64,000 nucleotides of DNA from NCBI GenBank assembly GCA_963693365.1, contig CAVNZM010000003.1:13950001-14014000 (forward strand). Reading direction: 5' to 3'. The position numbers were made by a program, and so were the translations under genes. A model generated the notes under the pieces. It made no database searches. It had not been told where the DNA came from and saw only the letters and a list, made by a program, of their open reading frames with translations. Below, in pieces: positions 1-32,130 of this stretch (positions are counted from its first letter, which is position 1; each line of letters starts with the position of its first letter). This DNA comes from Amoebidium appalachense (Eukaryota; Ichthyosporea).

Positions 1-3000
1 AGACAAAGAATCAATAAAGGTCGTCTGTCAAGAAGCCTAGCAAGACAATTAAGGGAGAAAAAAATGAACTCAGTTTTGTGCTCGTGACAAGGTTTGTTTG
101 TGACGGAACATTTTCAGGGGGTGTTTACCGTAAACATGGGCCAGGCGTTCCGAAGACAAGAAGCAGTCCTGTCCATACACACCGTGGGGCCCATGTCTTA
201 TTTCCTCTCAGTTCCCACCCCTCAACAGACCAGCCGTCAAAATACGTGGTGTTTGTCCCTTCCAGGGGGAAGAAAAAAAACACACCACAGAACGTGGTTC
301 TACTCTCCTTAGTTATAAAAAGGAGTGCAGGTTCCCAAGTTTGGCTGTGCATTTAACTCGTAGTAGAGATTCATTGATCAGCTGGGCTAGGCTTTAATCT
401 CAAGACCGCCAAGTTGATTAAAATCTTAAGGAACGCGCGTGTACGTCTCTGATATCGATACTTCCCCAGCCTTTGTATGATTCCAGCACCGAGTTGTTGG
501 TTTAGATATTGGGTAGGTTTAGATCATCTCAAGCCAATTCTAGAAGTTGAAACTAATACCCTCCGTTACAGACAATACTGTCATGAAAGTGCTCAACCGC
601 TCTTGCTTAGTCTGTTGCTCTTGGTCTCTTGTATAATCCTTGGTGTAGTGCTTGCGCTGGAACTTCTATAGTGAGGCTACCGTTACGCAAAAGGGTATGA
701 TATATCCGTGCACGTTTGGAGTCATAATCGAGCAGACGCCTCATTGAACTGTCATAGATCTCAACAACACCCGTGATGATGCTTGCTATAACCTAACAAC
801 GACAACGACTTAAACATGGAAAAACTGGGGTTTTCAAAGAGTTGTACAGAAAAATGACAGCTGCATGCTCACGTGAGACCACTGGTTGCTTTTGCAGAAC
901 TTGGAGTATAGATATGGAAACGGTAGATTGATTACGCCTAGTGATTGCCCAAGAAACAGATCTTAGAGCAGAATGCAAGCATGTGTCAGTGATTTGAACT
1001 ACGTAGCTAAACGATGGGGCGAAGTCTGTCATGGAGGGTGAAAATGAGTGATTCTCATGAGAATGATCCGCATGCTCGAGTGTGATGGGTTTATGTTGAC
1101 CGAACGCGGCCAACCGTTAACAAAACACCGATTGGCCCGTGACGTACGAAGTAGTGGCGGGAACATCACATAATTCCGTGCTGGTTATCAATGAAATAAA
1201 AAAATTTCTATTCCAAAAAAAAGGGAGAGGGCCATGCAGCAGGCCAAAATGAATACGTTGTATTTGGATAAAACAAAAGATATGTTACAAATACGTGCTT
1301 GGCCTCTTTTCTAAAAAGTACCTGCAAGTATAGTCTTTCACACCCCGCAAGTTTGTTAGCATCCAGAGTTCAACTCTCATAATTATATCCATCCGATCGG
1401 TATAGGTTTGGATTGAGAGATAACTAATAGATATAATATTGAAAATATGAAATGTTTTGCTACCACCGGGCACACGTGCACATTTCGCATTCGGAATTCC
1501 CGCCGTGGCGGAGCTGGAAGCTCCCAACCGGGCCAGCCCTAGCACGCCCCCTTGCGTCTATTTTTCATCTATAACGAACCCTGGCCACTCAAATGAAACG
1601 GAAATAGCCCTCAGGGTCCATTTCATAGTAACTACGCATTGATAAAAGATGAGATATTGTTTATGCTCACCTTCCACTGTGACGCGTTTGCGTACGCACG
1701 CCCCATGATCTGGTATCCTTGGCAATCGAGTAAATATTTCCGATCGCGAATTAGAACTCCATTGGAATCTCGTGAATTGCGAGGCACTGGTCGATCTTAA
1801 ACATAAATAAACAACGTCCATTGATGGCAAAGCAGCATTTTTTAAAAAAAAAGGTATATGTCTTCGTTTTTTCACTTGTCTTGAATAAGAATGTGCAGAG
1901 TTGACAAGAATCACGCGGCTGAAGAGGGTGCCGTGGGCGCTCGCGTTTATACTTTCTACAGATCATACTCTATTCTAATTGGGTTATTATGACCAATGGG
2001 CAGCTGCCTTTGCACATACCTCTTGGTGCGTTCCTGTCCAAACAACACTGACGGCGTCATGATCTTTCATTGGCCAACGTTCTTGTTAAGGTGTTTCTTA
2101 TCACCGAACCTGCTCCCGGTACAGGTGAAAGATGTTTACCTATGGTTAAGTAAACACCGCTTACTATTTCATTCCCCGGACAAATGGTAACATGTCGCCA
2201 TACATGTAGAACAGTAGAAGATTGTGCCACCTTCTGTTGTTGCATTTTTGGGCAACGTTTAAAGAAGTTTCACTTTGACCTCATTCCCTCGGATTCAACA
2301 TGGCACCAATCATCATCACGGGAGCCTTGGGCCGGTCTTCGGGTGATCGAATTCGATGAATAAATACACAGCTTATATTCTGAAATATGCACTTATAATG
2401 GCTTTGCATTATGCACTTGTTTTCTTTACATGCCAAGTTTACAGTATTAAGCATCCAAGCACTCTATTACTAAAGATACAAACAACACACACACACGAGT
2501 TTTTAGTGAAAACAATGGAATGTGCTTTGTGTTAGTGGGATAGCGCATCCAATCGGCGCGAGGTGCTCGTATAGCCAATCATAATAAGGCTCAGCCCAAC
2601 GTGGGTTGCCACTGTGTTTACATTCGCCACAGGCTCCAAATACTTGGACACTTGTAAATAAAGGGTGACCGTGTGACATCAAGCCATTTTCTATTCGAAG
2701 AGCACTAATTTCACTCAAAGTAATATGCGCATGGAAATGCATAAAATGTGTGCATAGTGGGTTTTGTGATGCAGTAAATGAAAATAGATCCATAAAATCA
2801 TTTGTGTCCGCTCATATATATGGACGTGTGACTGACAGAGACATAAAACAGTGTATGTTATATATAACGCACACACAACTACTACTATAGCTATTGGGCC
2901 ATGCAGTCATTGCAGTGCACACAAAACATTCCGTGATACAGGTGGCACACGTGAGCTCGAGACCCGACGTACAATGCAGAAACATATGCATGCAAATATT

Positions 3001-3480
3001 AATGGTAAATCAACACACTTACAAGCAAAGAGTTAGCTCCTTAACTATTAGACAGGCACTCAAAATACTGCATCAGAGAGAAGCATAACAGTGACTGACA
3101 TACATCCACCTCTGTATATGCTCAAATCTTGCACGGGACGGCCATGCCCATAACAGACGATCATAGTAAATTTACTGGGAGTCATGCATGAACTTGCCCT
3201 AATTATAAGCTCACGTTCACCACAATGTATCGCATTCATACTAACAATAATACTATGACCTTAATCCGCATTGGTCGGACAACTTTATTAATTCTATGGA
3301 GGGGGGGGAAAACGTGTTTTAGAAAACAGTTGTCATAAACACACCGCCTGATGAGAGTTTGAAAACCTAGATGGGGTGGAGGGGTGTGGATGGGGGTGAA
3401 TCTTTGTGCCGCCGTTCGGGAACATGGGTGGCCCGCGCCAGCGGCGCACGTTCACAAACAGAGCACTGGTAGATTCGAGC
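1..3480. other. Unique AT-rich DNA, no gene seen
   Basis: Mostly single-copy sequence with few microsatellites. Open frames here are short (at most about 118 codons), overlap on both strands and show no family resemblance, signal peptide or convincing exon boundaries. I see no RNA gene. Confidence 0.5.
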
Positions 3481-3680
3481 AGCTTCTTTATGTGAATCAC
3501 GTGAAACCCGATTGTGAGCGTGCCCGGGCTTCCATATATGGGAAATAAAATCGTGCTTTTGGCGACAACATTACGCTTATTCGCCAGGCACGTTGACGAA
3601 AGAAACACGAGATTGGCTTTGCGGCTTTGCCCATATATGGTGCAATTTCCTTTTTTGGAAAATGCGATATATTTCCGCAC
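3481..3680. repeat. Foldback segment with two CArG-type palindromes
   Basis: An imperfect inverted repeat. The left arm runs from CCATATATGG near 3531 through a CGTGC/GGCGACAA segment. The right arm near 3590-3640 reads back as the complement and ends in a second CCATATATGG near 3632. Arms are about 40-48 bases with several mismatches. CC(A/T)6GG is the CArG site bound by SRF/MADS proteins in animals, fungi and plants. Whether it is used here is unknown. No reading frame inside. Confidence 0.4.
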
Positions 3681-3880
3681 TGGGTTTTATGCAGTAATAC
3701 CATAGTCTCGATTCCATGTTAAACAACATGACAATCGAACGCCAATACTACTGTTAAGAGCTCTTTAACAAGACCTTTAATTACATACAGTTATACGTAT
3801 TCGCCTGCCTAATGTAGCTATGGCATTTACGAAAGAAAGCGAGTGCAGAATGTTTGGCTAACACTTGGACTATTCCATCT

Positions 3881-4060
3881 GCAAATCTCAACCCCCCCTC
3901 TCCCCTCCCCCCTTCCCCCCAGGGATCCAACTATTGTGGTTATACGTAGTCAACCTCCCCCCGCCCTCCCCCCCCCCCCCCTGCCTCTTCCCCCCCCTCT
4001 CCACCCTCACCCCCCTCCCCCCCCCCCCCCCCCTTCCCCTCCCCCCTCAACTCTCGGCCC
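3881..4060. repeat. Poly-C / C-rich tract
   Basis: Runs of C interrupted by T and A. Proline-rich open frames across it are artefacts of the composition. Confidence 0.85.
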
Positions 4061-4204
4061 ACATACGCGCAGACAAATATGCTCCATACGCGCACACATT
4101 GCACCAGCCGCTCTGGTTAATTATCACACACACCAACGAACATAGTGGCAACACACACACACTTTGAAACACCACATGCACACACGCCTGCATGAAGCCT
4201 GTAT

Positions 4205-4399
<195 letters not shown>

Positions 4400-4569
4400 T
4401 CCAGGCAATTGCTTGTTGAAAGATGTCTTTTACTACGGCTTCTCCGTCGCACTTTCGATGGTAGTCACATGAAAAATGTGCGACAATTTGTTCTCGGCAA
4501 GCTCGTGGGTAAATCACCGTCTGCAGCTGTGCAATAGAAATGGGTGCCCTGTCGTGGCTCTTGCATTAA

Positions 4570-5263
4570 ATGTCTGGTGAATTCGGTCACACACACACAT
4601 ACACACACACACACACACACACATAGACACACACCCTCTCTCTCTCTCTCTCTCTAACTCTCCCTCCCTCCCCCCCCCCCCCCCCCCTCTCTCTCTACAC
4701 ACACACACACACACACAAACACACAAGCACTTGGCTGGGCACATCCAACACACACACACAGCCTCAGTACAACACATAAACAGCCGACCATTTCATAATA
4801 GCATTCTCCCCTCCCCCCCTCCCCCTCCCCCCCCCCCCCCCCCCCCCTCTTCCCCCTTCCCCTCCCCCCTCCCCCCAGCGCAAAAAAGAAGGGGGGGGGG
4901 AGGGAGGGGGAGAGGGGGGAGGGGGCAGGGGGAGTCATGCCGAGAGATAGCATAACAGCAGCAGGCTGTTTGCGTGCGGAGCCTCTGCAATCCCCCCCCC
5001 TCCCCCCCCCCCCCCCCCTTCCCCCCCTTTCTCCCCCCCCCCCCCCTTTCTCCCCCCCCCTCTGAGGGGAAAGGGGAACGGGAGTGTGGGGGAGGGGGGG
5101 GGGGGAGGGGGGGGGGGAGGGACTCAGGGGGTGGGCGGGGTGCGGGCCTCCCCCCTCCCCTCCCCCCCCCTCCCCGAGGGGAACGGGGAACGGGAAGGTT
5201 GGGGGGGGGGGGGGGGGGGGGGGGGGAGGGAGAAGAGGGGGTGGGCGGGGTGCCTGGGGGAAA

Positions 5264-5296
<33 letters not shown>

Positions 5297-5500
5297 CTCA
5301 ACCCGGTGAGGCCACCATCTCAGCTACGGGTCCTTCCGTCCTGTCCGTAATGCACACATTGGATCCCCCCTCCCCCCACCCCTCCCCTCCTCCCCCCCTT
5401 GTGCAACCCCCCCCATCACCACCACCACGGCACCCCCAGGCCTCCTTCCCCTTTTCACTCCTCCCCTCCCCCCCCCCTCCCCCCTCTTACGGTGTTTCAT
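4570..5500. repeat. CA, CT, poly-C and poly-G block
   Basis: A compound low-complexity region: (CA)n, (CT)n, then alternating long C and G runs, including nearly 35 consecutive G near 5262-5296. Islands of non-repetitive sequence (4731-4800, 4930-4990, 5297-5360) are too short to interpret. No gene supported. Confidence 0.9.
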
Positions 5501-5735
5501 TTACAAGGTCCTCCCGGCGCTTGGGCTACCAGCAACCTTAAGTGACGCCTTCATCTTATGAGACCCCCCTCCCCCCCTCCCCACTGGGCGGCGCCTTTAC
5601 AATCGGATTACAATGACCCCCCCACCCCCCTCCCCCCACGAACGGCGCTTCTACAATATAATCCGATGACCTCCTCCTCCCCGCCCCCCGTCCCGGGGCC
5701 CTTAAAATCTGTTTACCATGATCCCCCCCCCCCCT
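5500..5735. repeat. Degenerate ~50 bp tandem units separated by C-runs
   Basis: Three or four similar units (near 5517, 5590, 5645 and 5697) share a GGCGC(C/T)T...ACAAT...GAT/CATGA(C/T)C pattern, each followed by a C-run. Similarity is loose. No coding frame crosses them. Confidence 0.35.
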
Positions 5736-6004
5736 CCCCCCCTCCCCCCTCCCCCCCCCCCCCCCGTCCCCCCTCCCCCTTCCCCTGCGGCAAGCGTGTT
5801 TTCGGCCGATTTCCATTACTCTGTGAGTTCTAGTATAGAGGCCTGTAACTTGGCAGTTATAGACACTTGAATTTAAAGTACTTAAAAAATTACTTTAAAT
5901 GGTTTACATTATGGGTTTAGCCAACCAGAATCCAAATAGAATCTGATTTTGAGAGTTGATTTTACGAATGAATTCGAAGTACTCATGAGCATATTCTGCT
6001 GTTA

Positions 6005-6410
6005 TTTTGCTAATTTGGGTGGGTGGGTCGGCGGGTGGATGGGTGGATGGGTGGGTGTGTGTGTGCGTGTGTAGAGGGGGGGGAGGGGGAGGGGGGGGGA
6101 GGGGAGGAGGAGGAGGGGGTGGAAGGGGGGAGGGGGGAGGGAGGGGGGGGGGGAGGGGCTGGGGGTCCCGGGCCCCGTCCCCTCTCTCCCCTCCTCCCCC
6201 TCCCCCTCTCTCCCAACCGCATCATCTGATGGGCACGCCACATGCTCTACGGGCACACAAGAACAGTCCCCCCGTCGGAGAAAACGAGAGCCTAGGAATA
6301 CTGCGGGGAAGGGGGGGGGGGGGGGGGGGGGGGACCCCCGGAATGGATGGGGAGGGGGGGGGTGGGGGTTAGGGGGGGGGAGGGGGGGGGGGGAAGGTTG
6401 CGGTAATGAT
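6005..6410. repeat. G-rich tract with GGGT units
   Basis: (GGGT/GGAT)n at 6018-6060, then G-runs broken by A, a short unique island at 6210-6310, and more poly-G. Glycine-rich frames are spurious. Confidence 0.85.
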
Positions 6411-6689
6411 TACTAAGCCTTATAAATAAATAAACAACCTATTGAATAATAATAACAATAAAAAAAAGTAATATAAATAGTTAATATCTGTACAATGATT
6501 GACTATCTGTGCATTGGGGTGATGCATGTTAGTTAAGGAGGGGCATCCTACTAGAGTGGGCTCATGTTCTTTCGAATTCCGATTGGGCCAGCCTAATGAT
6601 TCCAAATTAGTTGTGGTATGTTTCAGCGGAAGAGTTGCAGAGGAAACGTATACGTGTGTATGTGCTCGCACATGTACATCCATGGCAAT

Positions 6690-6732
<43 letters not shown>

Positions 6733-7371
6733 CGTGTATGTGTGTTTGTGTATGTTGGTGTGTGGGTGGGCGCGCATGCTTGCCCGGGCGCGTGTGTGAG
6801 CGCGCATGTGTGAAGTGTTTCATATACCGTAGCCTACGGTGCGTGTATGTGTCGTGTGTTCTTTGAAAAGTTGGTGGAGGGAGGACTCCCAAGGGGCCGC
6901 GGGGGGGGGGGGGGGGGGAGGGGGGGAGGGGGGGAGGGGGAGGGAGGGGGAAGGGGGCTTCTTCGGCACTGAACTTGAATCCAAACAGCATTAAGTGTCT
7001 AAACGGCATTGTCATATGGTTTACTTCAAGGCTCTCACTAAGTTATTATTCTAAAAATACCAAATAAATAAATATAAATACCATGGCCTACACCAATCGT
7101 CGTTCAGACTCAAAATCCCGATGCATATCCTGAGCTTTTTGATTGGCTCAGGATGCGGGAAATCGCAATAGCGGTCCACGTGCTCTAAATTTTACATATG
7201 CCAGCCCGTTCCTATTGATAGTTTTGAGAGTTTTCCCAAAAATAAATCCACTTGCTGCATAACGATATCGAAATTCATTTCCGTCTGTTTTCCCTTTATG
7301 AATATTCGCTAAAATCATGATTCAGTCATCAGTAGTGAATAGGATCCCCCCCCCCCCCCCCCCCCCCCTCC

Positions 7372-7402
<31 letters not shown>

Positions 7403-8035
7403 AAAAAAATAAAAGAAACTGCACGGCCTCGAATCATCTTTCTTAAATTGGCATTAATGATATGCAGACATAATGATATTCGAGATATGAAAAAACCTGA
7501 GATATCACAGTTGTTCCAATCTTGCTTTAAAGGGGATATAGACACTAATCGCGAACAACTATATAGAGAGTGTAGACTTAGTTGCACTACGGGTTGATTA
7601 GTTTATAAAGACATTTTTGGCCTGCGAAGTTGAATATCTAATCAGACCTATTCAAATTTTGTCAAGACGGAAGTGTCTCCGCCCCCTCCCCCCTCCCCAA
7701 ATGGTGCACCTCCCACCCTAACCCGTTCCCCCCCCCCCCCCCCCCCCCCCTCTCCCCCCAATTCCCACCCCCCCCCCACCCACCTAAACTTTTGAAACAA
7801 AAATAAAAAAAAAACAAAAACACACAAAAACGTTTGTGACAAACAAAAAGCAATCATGTTATCCATGAACCACGGTGATAACCACGAACCCCAATCAATT
7901 CAATCAGTTAAAAGGGAGCCGCGGTAGTGTAAATCTAACATCAGGCCACCATTACATATACACACAAGGGCGGCCACTTATACAGCCGACACTCCCACAA
8001 TGTCACGCAAATTCATGCCTGCGTTATAGTGGCAC
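6411..8035. other. Mostly unique DNA, no gene assigned
   Basis: Unique sequence with a (GT)n patch (6695-6790), a G-run (6900-6955), a C-run followed by an A-run (7346-7400) and C-rich DNA (7680-7790). The frame 6526-6657 looks superficially protein-like, but I recognise no family and find no partner exon. Confidence 0.4.
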
Positions 8036-8039
8036 ACAC

Positions 8040-8195
8040 TGTTAAAGGGGGTTTCTTTTAGGTCGATTTATTGTCACCTCCTTTTGGACTCGGGTCGGTT
8101 TGCTGTTTGATGCATATGCGCACCAACCGCATTAGTATCCCGCTCGGGTTCGACCCGACCGGAATACCCAAAAGAAGCCCTCTCTTAAAAAACCC
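8040..8195. repeat. MITE-like foldback element
   Basis: The left end (8042-8062, TTAAAGGGGGTTTCTTTTAG) is matched in inverted orientation at 8165-8193. Inner ACTCGGGTCGG-type segments are also mirrored. Length is about 150 bp with no coding capacity. The form is like a non-autonomous DNA element or a foldback; family unknown. Confidence 0.35.
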
Positions 8196-8321
8196 ATTTT
8201 GACCCAAACGTGACTCGTTTTCCTCCACTTACGAATACACTTACAGACACGCATATATGATCGAGTCACTCACACACGCGTATGACATATAGAGCCCATT
8301 TGGACGACGTGGTAGTGTGTA

Positions 8322-8322
8322 A

Positions 8323-8414
<92 letters not shown>

Positions 8415-8475
8415 GTATGTGCGCGCATGTGCGTGTGTGTATGTGTGTGCGTGTGTGTGCACACGTGTGTTTGTG
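8322..8475. repeat. (GT)n microsatellite
   Basis: About 45 uninterrupted GT units, then GT with GC and AT interruptions. Confidence 0.95.
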
Positions 8476-8614
8476 TGTTTGAAGAAAGGGGGGGAAGAGA
8501 GGGAGGGGGGAAGGGGGGGGGGGGGGAGCTACATCGTTCTCGCTATGTTTACAAATACCAGGTGTTGATGTTTGTAAGAACTTGAGGAAAGGCCGAAGCA
8601 AACATGTGCGCAAA

Positions 8615-8651
8615 CCAAAGGGAGGGGAGGGGAAAAGGGGGGGGGGGGGGG

Positions 8652-8698
<47 letters not shown>

Positions 8699-8712
8699 GG
8701 GGAGGAGGGTAG
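8615..8712. repeat. Poly-G / (GA)n / poly-G compound repeat
   Basis: A 34-base (GA)n tract flanked on both sides by G-runs, so one strand is entirely purine. Confidence 0.9.
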
Positions 8713-8939
8713 AATGGTTTGCCGTGTACAAGCACACCTTAGCGATGGACAGCACAATTCACGTTTTGCAAAACACACCAACACGAAGAATATGCATGTA
8801 TCATAATCCCAGAGAAGGTGTCACAAAGTAAGTAAGAAACGAAAACTCATTCTAGGAAAAATCGTACCGTGATATGCGACAAAGAACACAAAACAGGTGT
8901 GTAACATAAAGTTCAATGATCGAGTGAGATTTGTCTTGT

Positions 8940-9334
8940 AGGCTATCAGAAGCGGGAAAAAAAAAAAAAAAAAACTTTTGAGGGGTCCCGCCTGGGCCCC
9001 GGGGGATCCCGCCGGGCAGCGCGGGGGAGGGGGGGGGGGGGGGGGGGGGGGGAGGGTTGCCATGGTTGGCTTTGTGCAAATTTCTTTATTTCTCGAAGGG
9101 AATAGGGAAACAAACAAACAAACAAACAAACAAACAAACAAAAAACAAAAACAAAAAAAAAAACGAGCCTCACAAACGAGGCGAGTCTGGTACATACACA
9201 TCTGAGGTAAGTGGCATAAAACACACATCTTCACAAAAAAAACACTCCTCTTAACATTTGTAACTCATTCGTGCAATTGTCATATATCACAACCCCCCCC
9301 CCCCCCCCCCCCCCCCCTTCCCCACACACACACC

Positions 9335-9366
<32 letters not shown>

Positions 9367-9445
9367 GGAGAAAAAAAAGTTAAGATAAACATGTCCCCCC
9401 TCCCCTCCCCCCCCCCCCCCCCCCCCCCCCCCCCATCCCCTTCCC
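8940..9445. repeat. A-run, G-run, (CAAA)n and C-run cluster
   Basis: Contains A18 (near 8958), a G-run (9024-9055), an (AAAC)n tetranucleotide array (9109-9142), C-runs (9293-9317, 9407-9434) and an A-run (9335-9363). No gene. Confidence 0.85.
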
Positions 9446-9639
9446 CTCCCCTTTACGGTGCTTCTCACACCAAACCTTGCATTCACACCAAGAGCCATGA
9501 GATAAGCTCATACACGCTCCGATATGTACATATACACAAGAATAAAAAATCATAGTTACACAAACCTATGGTTGTTAAACGGCCATACAGGAGAAAAAAC
9601 GGCACGATAGCTAATCAGTGTGATGTGCATGTGTGTCTC

Positions 9640-9681
9640 AGGTGTGTGTGCGTGGATTCGTGTGTGCGTGCGTGCGTGCGT

Positions 9682-9768
<87 letters not shown>

Positions 9769-9795
9769 TGAGTGAGTGAGTGAGTGAGTGAGTGA

Positions 9796-9857
<62 letters not shown>

Positions 9858-9888
9858 ACGCGCGAATGTGTGTGCGTGCGTGCGTGTA

Positions 9889-9965
<77 letters not shown>

Positions 9966-10032
9966 ACGCACGCGCCAATGTGTGTGCGTGTGTGTGTATG
10001 TGTGTGCGTGTGTGTGTGTGTGTGCCCGTGCC
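9640..10032. repeat. Compound (GT)n-(GAGT)n-(GT)n satellite
   Basis: Two long (GT)n tracts separated by (GAGT)n at about 9766-9802, with GCGC-rich interruptions near 9844 and 9962. Translated frames are artefacts. Confidence 0.95.
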
Positions 10033-10109
10033 AGCAGGCGTAAACCCGCTCTTCTGATACCTAATGAGTTTGGGTACGCGAGTGCATTCACATTTTATAT
10101 TTGCGACAG

Positions 10110-10310
10110 TTGAAACCAGTTCCCCCCCCTTGGAACCATATATGGCAACTCACAACCTAAATGTGGAAATCACCATATATCGCAATTCACTAAATATGGT
10201 CATAACGATCGAAAATGGGCACATTCTTCTACATCTATGACAATTACCTGCCTTAATGTCTGTCAACATATATGGTAATCTACTACCTAAATATGGACAT
10301 CACGGGATTT
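10110..10310. repeat. Degenerate CATATATGG-containing units
   Basis: Related segments with (C)CATATATGG or near matches at about 10137, 10172 and 10268, and AACCTAAAT/TACCTAAAT blocks between them. Probably a decayed tandem or foldback array. No gene. Confidence 0.35.
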
Positions 10311-10496
10311 GCCAGGAGCGGTCGATTGGCCTGGCGTGTTTGGGCATTGGGCGGCTGGCAAGCGAGAATCTTACTCCGATCCTGTAAACCAATCAAATCA
10401 ATGGTTAATATTTAAACCAACCAAGGAAGGGAAGGAGCAACCGGAGAAAAATACTTCTTGCTACCCGTGTGTGCCTATACTGCAGGTATAATAATT

Positions 10497-10500
10497 TGTG

Positions 10501-10593
<93 letters not shown>

Positions 10594-10806
10594 CTCTCTC
10601 TCTCTCTCGTCTCTCTCTCTCTCCCCCCCCCCCCTCCCCCCTCCCCCCCCCTCTCTCTCCCTCCCTCTCTCTCTCTCTCCCTCTCCCTCCCTCCCTCCCT
10701 CTCTCCCTCTTTCTCTTTCTATCTCTCTCTCTCTCCCCCCCCCCCCCCCCCCCCACTCTCTCTCTCCCTCCCCCTCTCTCTCTCTCCGTCTCCCGCCCTC
10801 CCTCTC

Positions 10807-10842
<36 letters not shown>

Positions 10843-10880
10843 CCCCTCTGTGCCTTCCCCCTCCCCCCCCCCCCCCTCCC
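10497..10880. repeat. (GT)n then (CT)n/poly-C block, 3' of the folliculin gene
   Basis: About 45 GT units followed by CT and C runs. It lies just beyond the stop codon of the minus-strand folliculin gene and may fall in its 3' UTR or flank. Confidence 0.9.
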
Positions 10881-10996
10881 TTTGTGTATGAATCTCAATG
10901 TGAGCTTGTGCACGTTCGTGCAAGCGTGTGCGTGTGTGTGCGATTGTTGTCTGTATGTGTGTGCAAGTGTGTATATCTGTATGTGTGCTTGTAGTG

Positions 10997-30344
<19,348 letters not shown>

Positions 30345-32130
30345 GGCGTTTAGGCCGGTGCATATGAGCCCGGCCCATCACGAAAAAAGGGCGCAATGCT
30401 GAACTTTCGTTCTCGGAATCAAACCCAGATCTATGATAAGGGAGGTTTAAGAAACAGGGTGAAGAAAATCAAGTGGTCATTCACAAACAAAGGGATGTTG
30501 CTTGTGACAAGCTGAATAAAGGTAAGTGGTATGTGATCAACACGAGTGGTTGTTCTGTGTTTTACGCAAAGATAGGCTGGCTAGAGACAAGAGAGCTTCC
30601 AGCGTTGCTCTTGTTTTCTCTGATCGAAGCCAAATCGAATCAAAAAACGAGAAGAATTGGTGTGCTACTTCCCTTTATAACAGTTTGCCGAATACACGTT
30701 TTACTTTAACTGGTTAGTACTATGTTTTACTTCAACTGGTTAGTACTAAGGACACACACACACCGTGATGGCACACACAAACCTTCACTCGAAGAAAGTT
30801 GTGTGATCGTCGGCAAAAGAGTCTCGAGACTGAGTGCGCAGCCAATCGTAATCCAAGAGGCAGATTTCTAAATATGGTAGATACGCAAACTTTAGTATCT
30901 AATGTGGTAGACGTTCAGCACCTATGATTGGCCTGCTTTATCCTTCGCATGGCTCGGAGTTGTGGGACCCATTCATGAACGTATTTGCGTTGTATGTAAT
31001 ATAGGTAAGTGCATTTCTGCAAAGAGTTCTCGCAGTAGATACTGCTCTATTTCCAGCATCGTAAATATCATTGATTTCTACGACCGACATCCTGTAATTT
31101 ATACGCACAGTTGGGCGTGTGTGTACACGTGCCTTGAGAACGTCAAATTCCGAAACATTTCAACCCGATAAAATGTTAGATCCAAGTCTTCCTTTCTCCG
31201 GGGCCCTAGAAGCTGTGTTCATTTCTCGTTTCTTTATGACTATCAATGTGTTAGGCTCCCAATTTTTTATACTTTTTTTTTTTACGTGCTTTAGGGACCC
31301 TTTCTAAAAGAACGACGACGCTATAGGTAGGAAAAATTTACCATTAGCATTCAACAGTCACTGGCGCATCTAGCTGTAGGATCTTCGTTGGAATTTCTGG
31401 GTTCTTTTGATGACGAGATGATTGGGGCGCTGATGAAAACATGCATTCCTCCAGCCGGCAATAGTAGCTCATGACAGATCTTGAACGGCCACTCCCGACA
31501 TGAGGCGCGCGGCGCCGCGCGCGCCGCCTTCTGGCGGCCTAGAAGCCACAGGTTAAATTTAGCTTCTAAACAACAACATTTTGCACCTCTTTATGCCAAA
31601 ACTTTTTACGTCTCTAAATAAAAAGGAAAACTGGAATTCACTTTGTTTTCTTGGTGGTGACTGGCTCAATCGAGCACAAATTCACTTCTTTTCAAATTAA
31701 AGTTTGATCTATTCACCAATCACAATTCCCCAGCATCATCTAAATTTCGCCGCTCTGTGTTTCGGTGTTTCCTGTGTGGGCTGGGCTCCGGAGCGTCAAC
31801 AGTGACACACCACACACGCTCTCTGTTCACCAAGTTTCTGCCATGGCCCGTTGACCTTCTGAACACGCCTTGAGCCCCGGCGTATATTCCTCCCACACCC
31901 GGCCAATGTCAAGCCATGTGCATAGGTAGAGTCAGTGAATAGAATTCATTATTCCACACACACGCACACAGCATCGCAGGTGTTCTAGCACAAGCAGACG
32001 TACACAAAAAAACGCCCACGAGCACGTCTTTCCACCGCCGTGTTGCTCTTCCAGAGCCACTCCATCTTTTCTACCCATCCATGCGCATACCCATACTTCA
32101 CCACCAAATCCCAAATTAGCATGACGTAAC
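30345..32130. other. Divergent intergenic region: folliculin 5' flank and membrane-protein gene 5' flank
   Basis: Unique DNA between the minus-strand folliculin start and the plus-strand gene at 32131. It holds a 26-bp tandem duplication (TTTTACTT(T/C)AACTGGTTAGTAC, 30693-30748), CCAAT/ATTGG pentamers (30842, 30927, 31717) and a GC-palindrome-rich spot (31504-31538). No convincing TATA box or additional gene. Confidence 0.5.

Noticed and set aside
6526-6657. Protein-like 44-codon segment before a (GT)n tract
   Set aside because: It could be an exon, but there is no recognisable family, the donor is weak and there is no partner exon.
30360-30440. tRNA-like T-arm (CTGGGTTTGATTCC on the minus strand) with a downstream T6
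   Set aside because: No matching acceptor stem, D-arm or anticodon loop could be paired, and the T-stem has a G-G mismatch.
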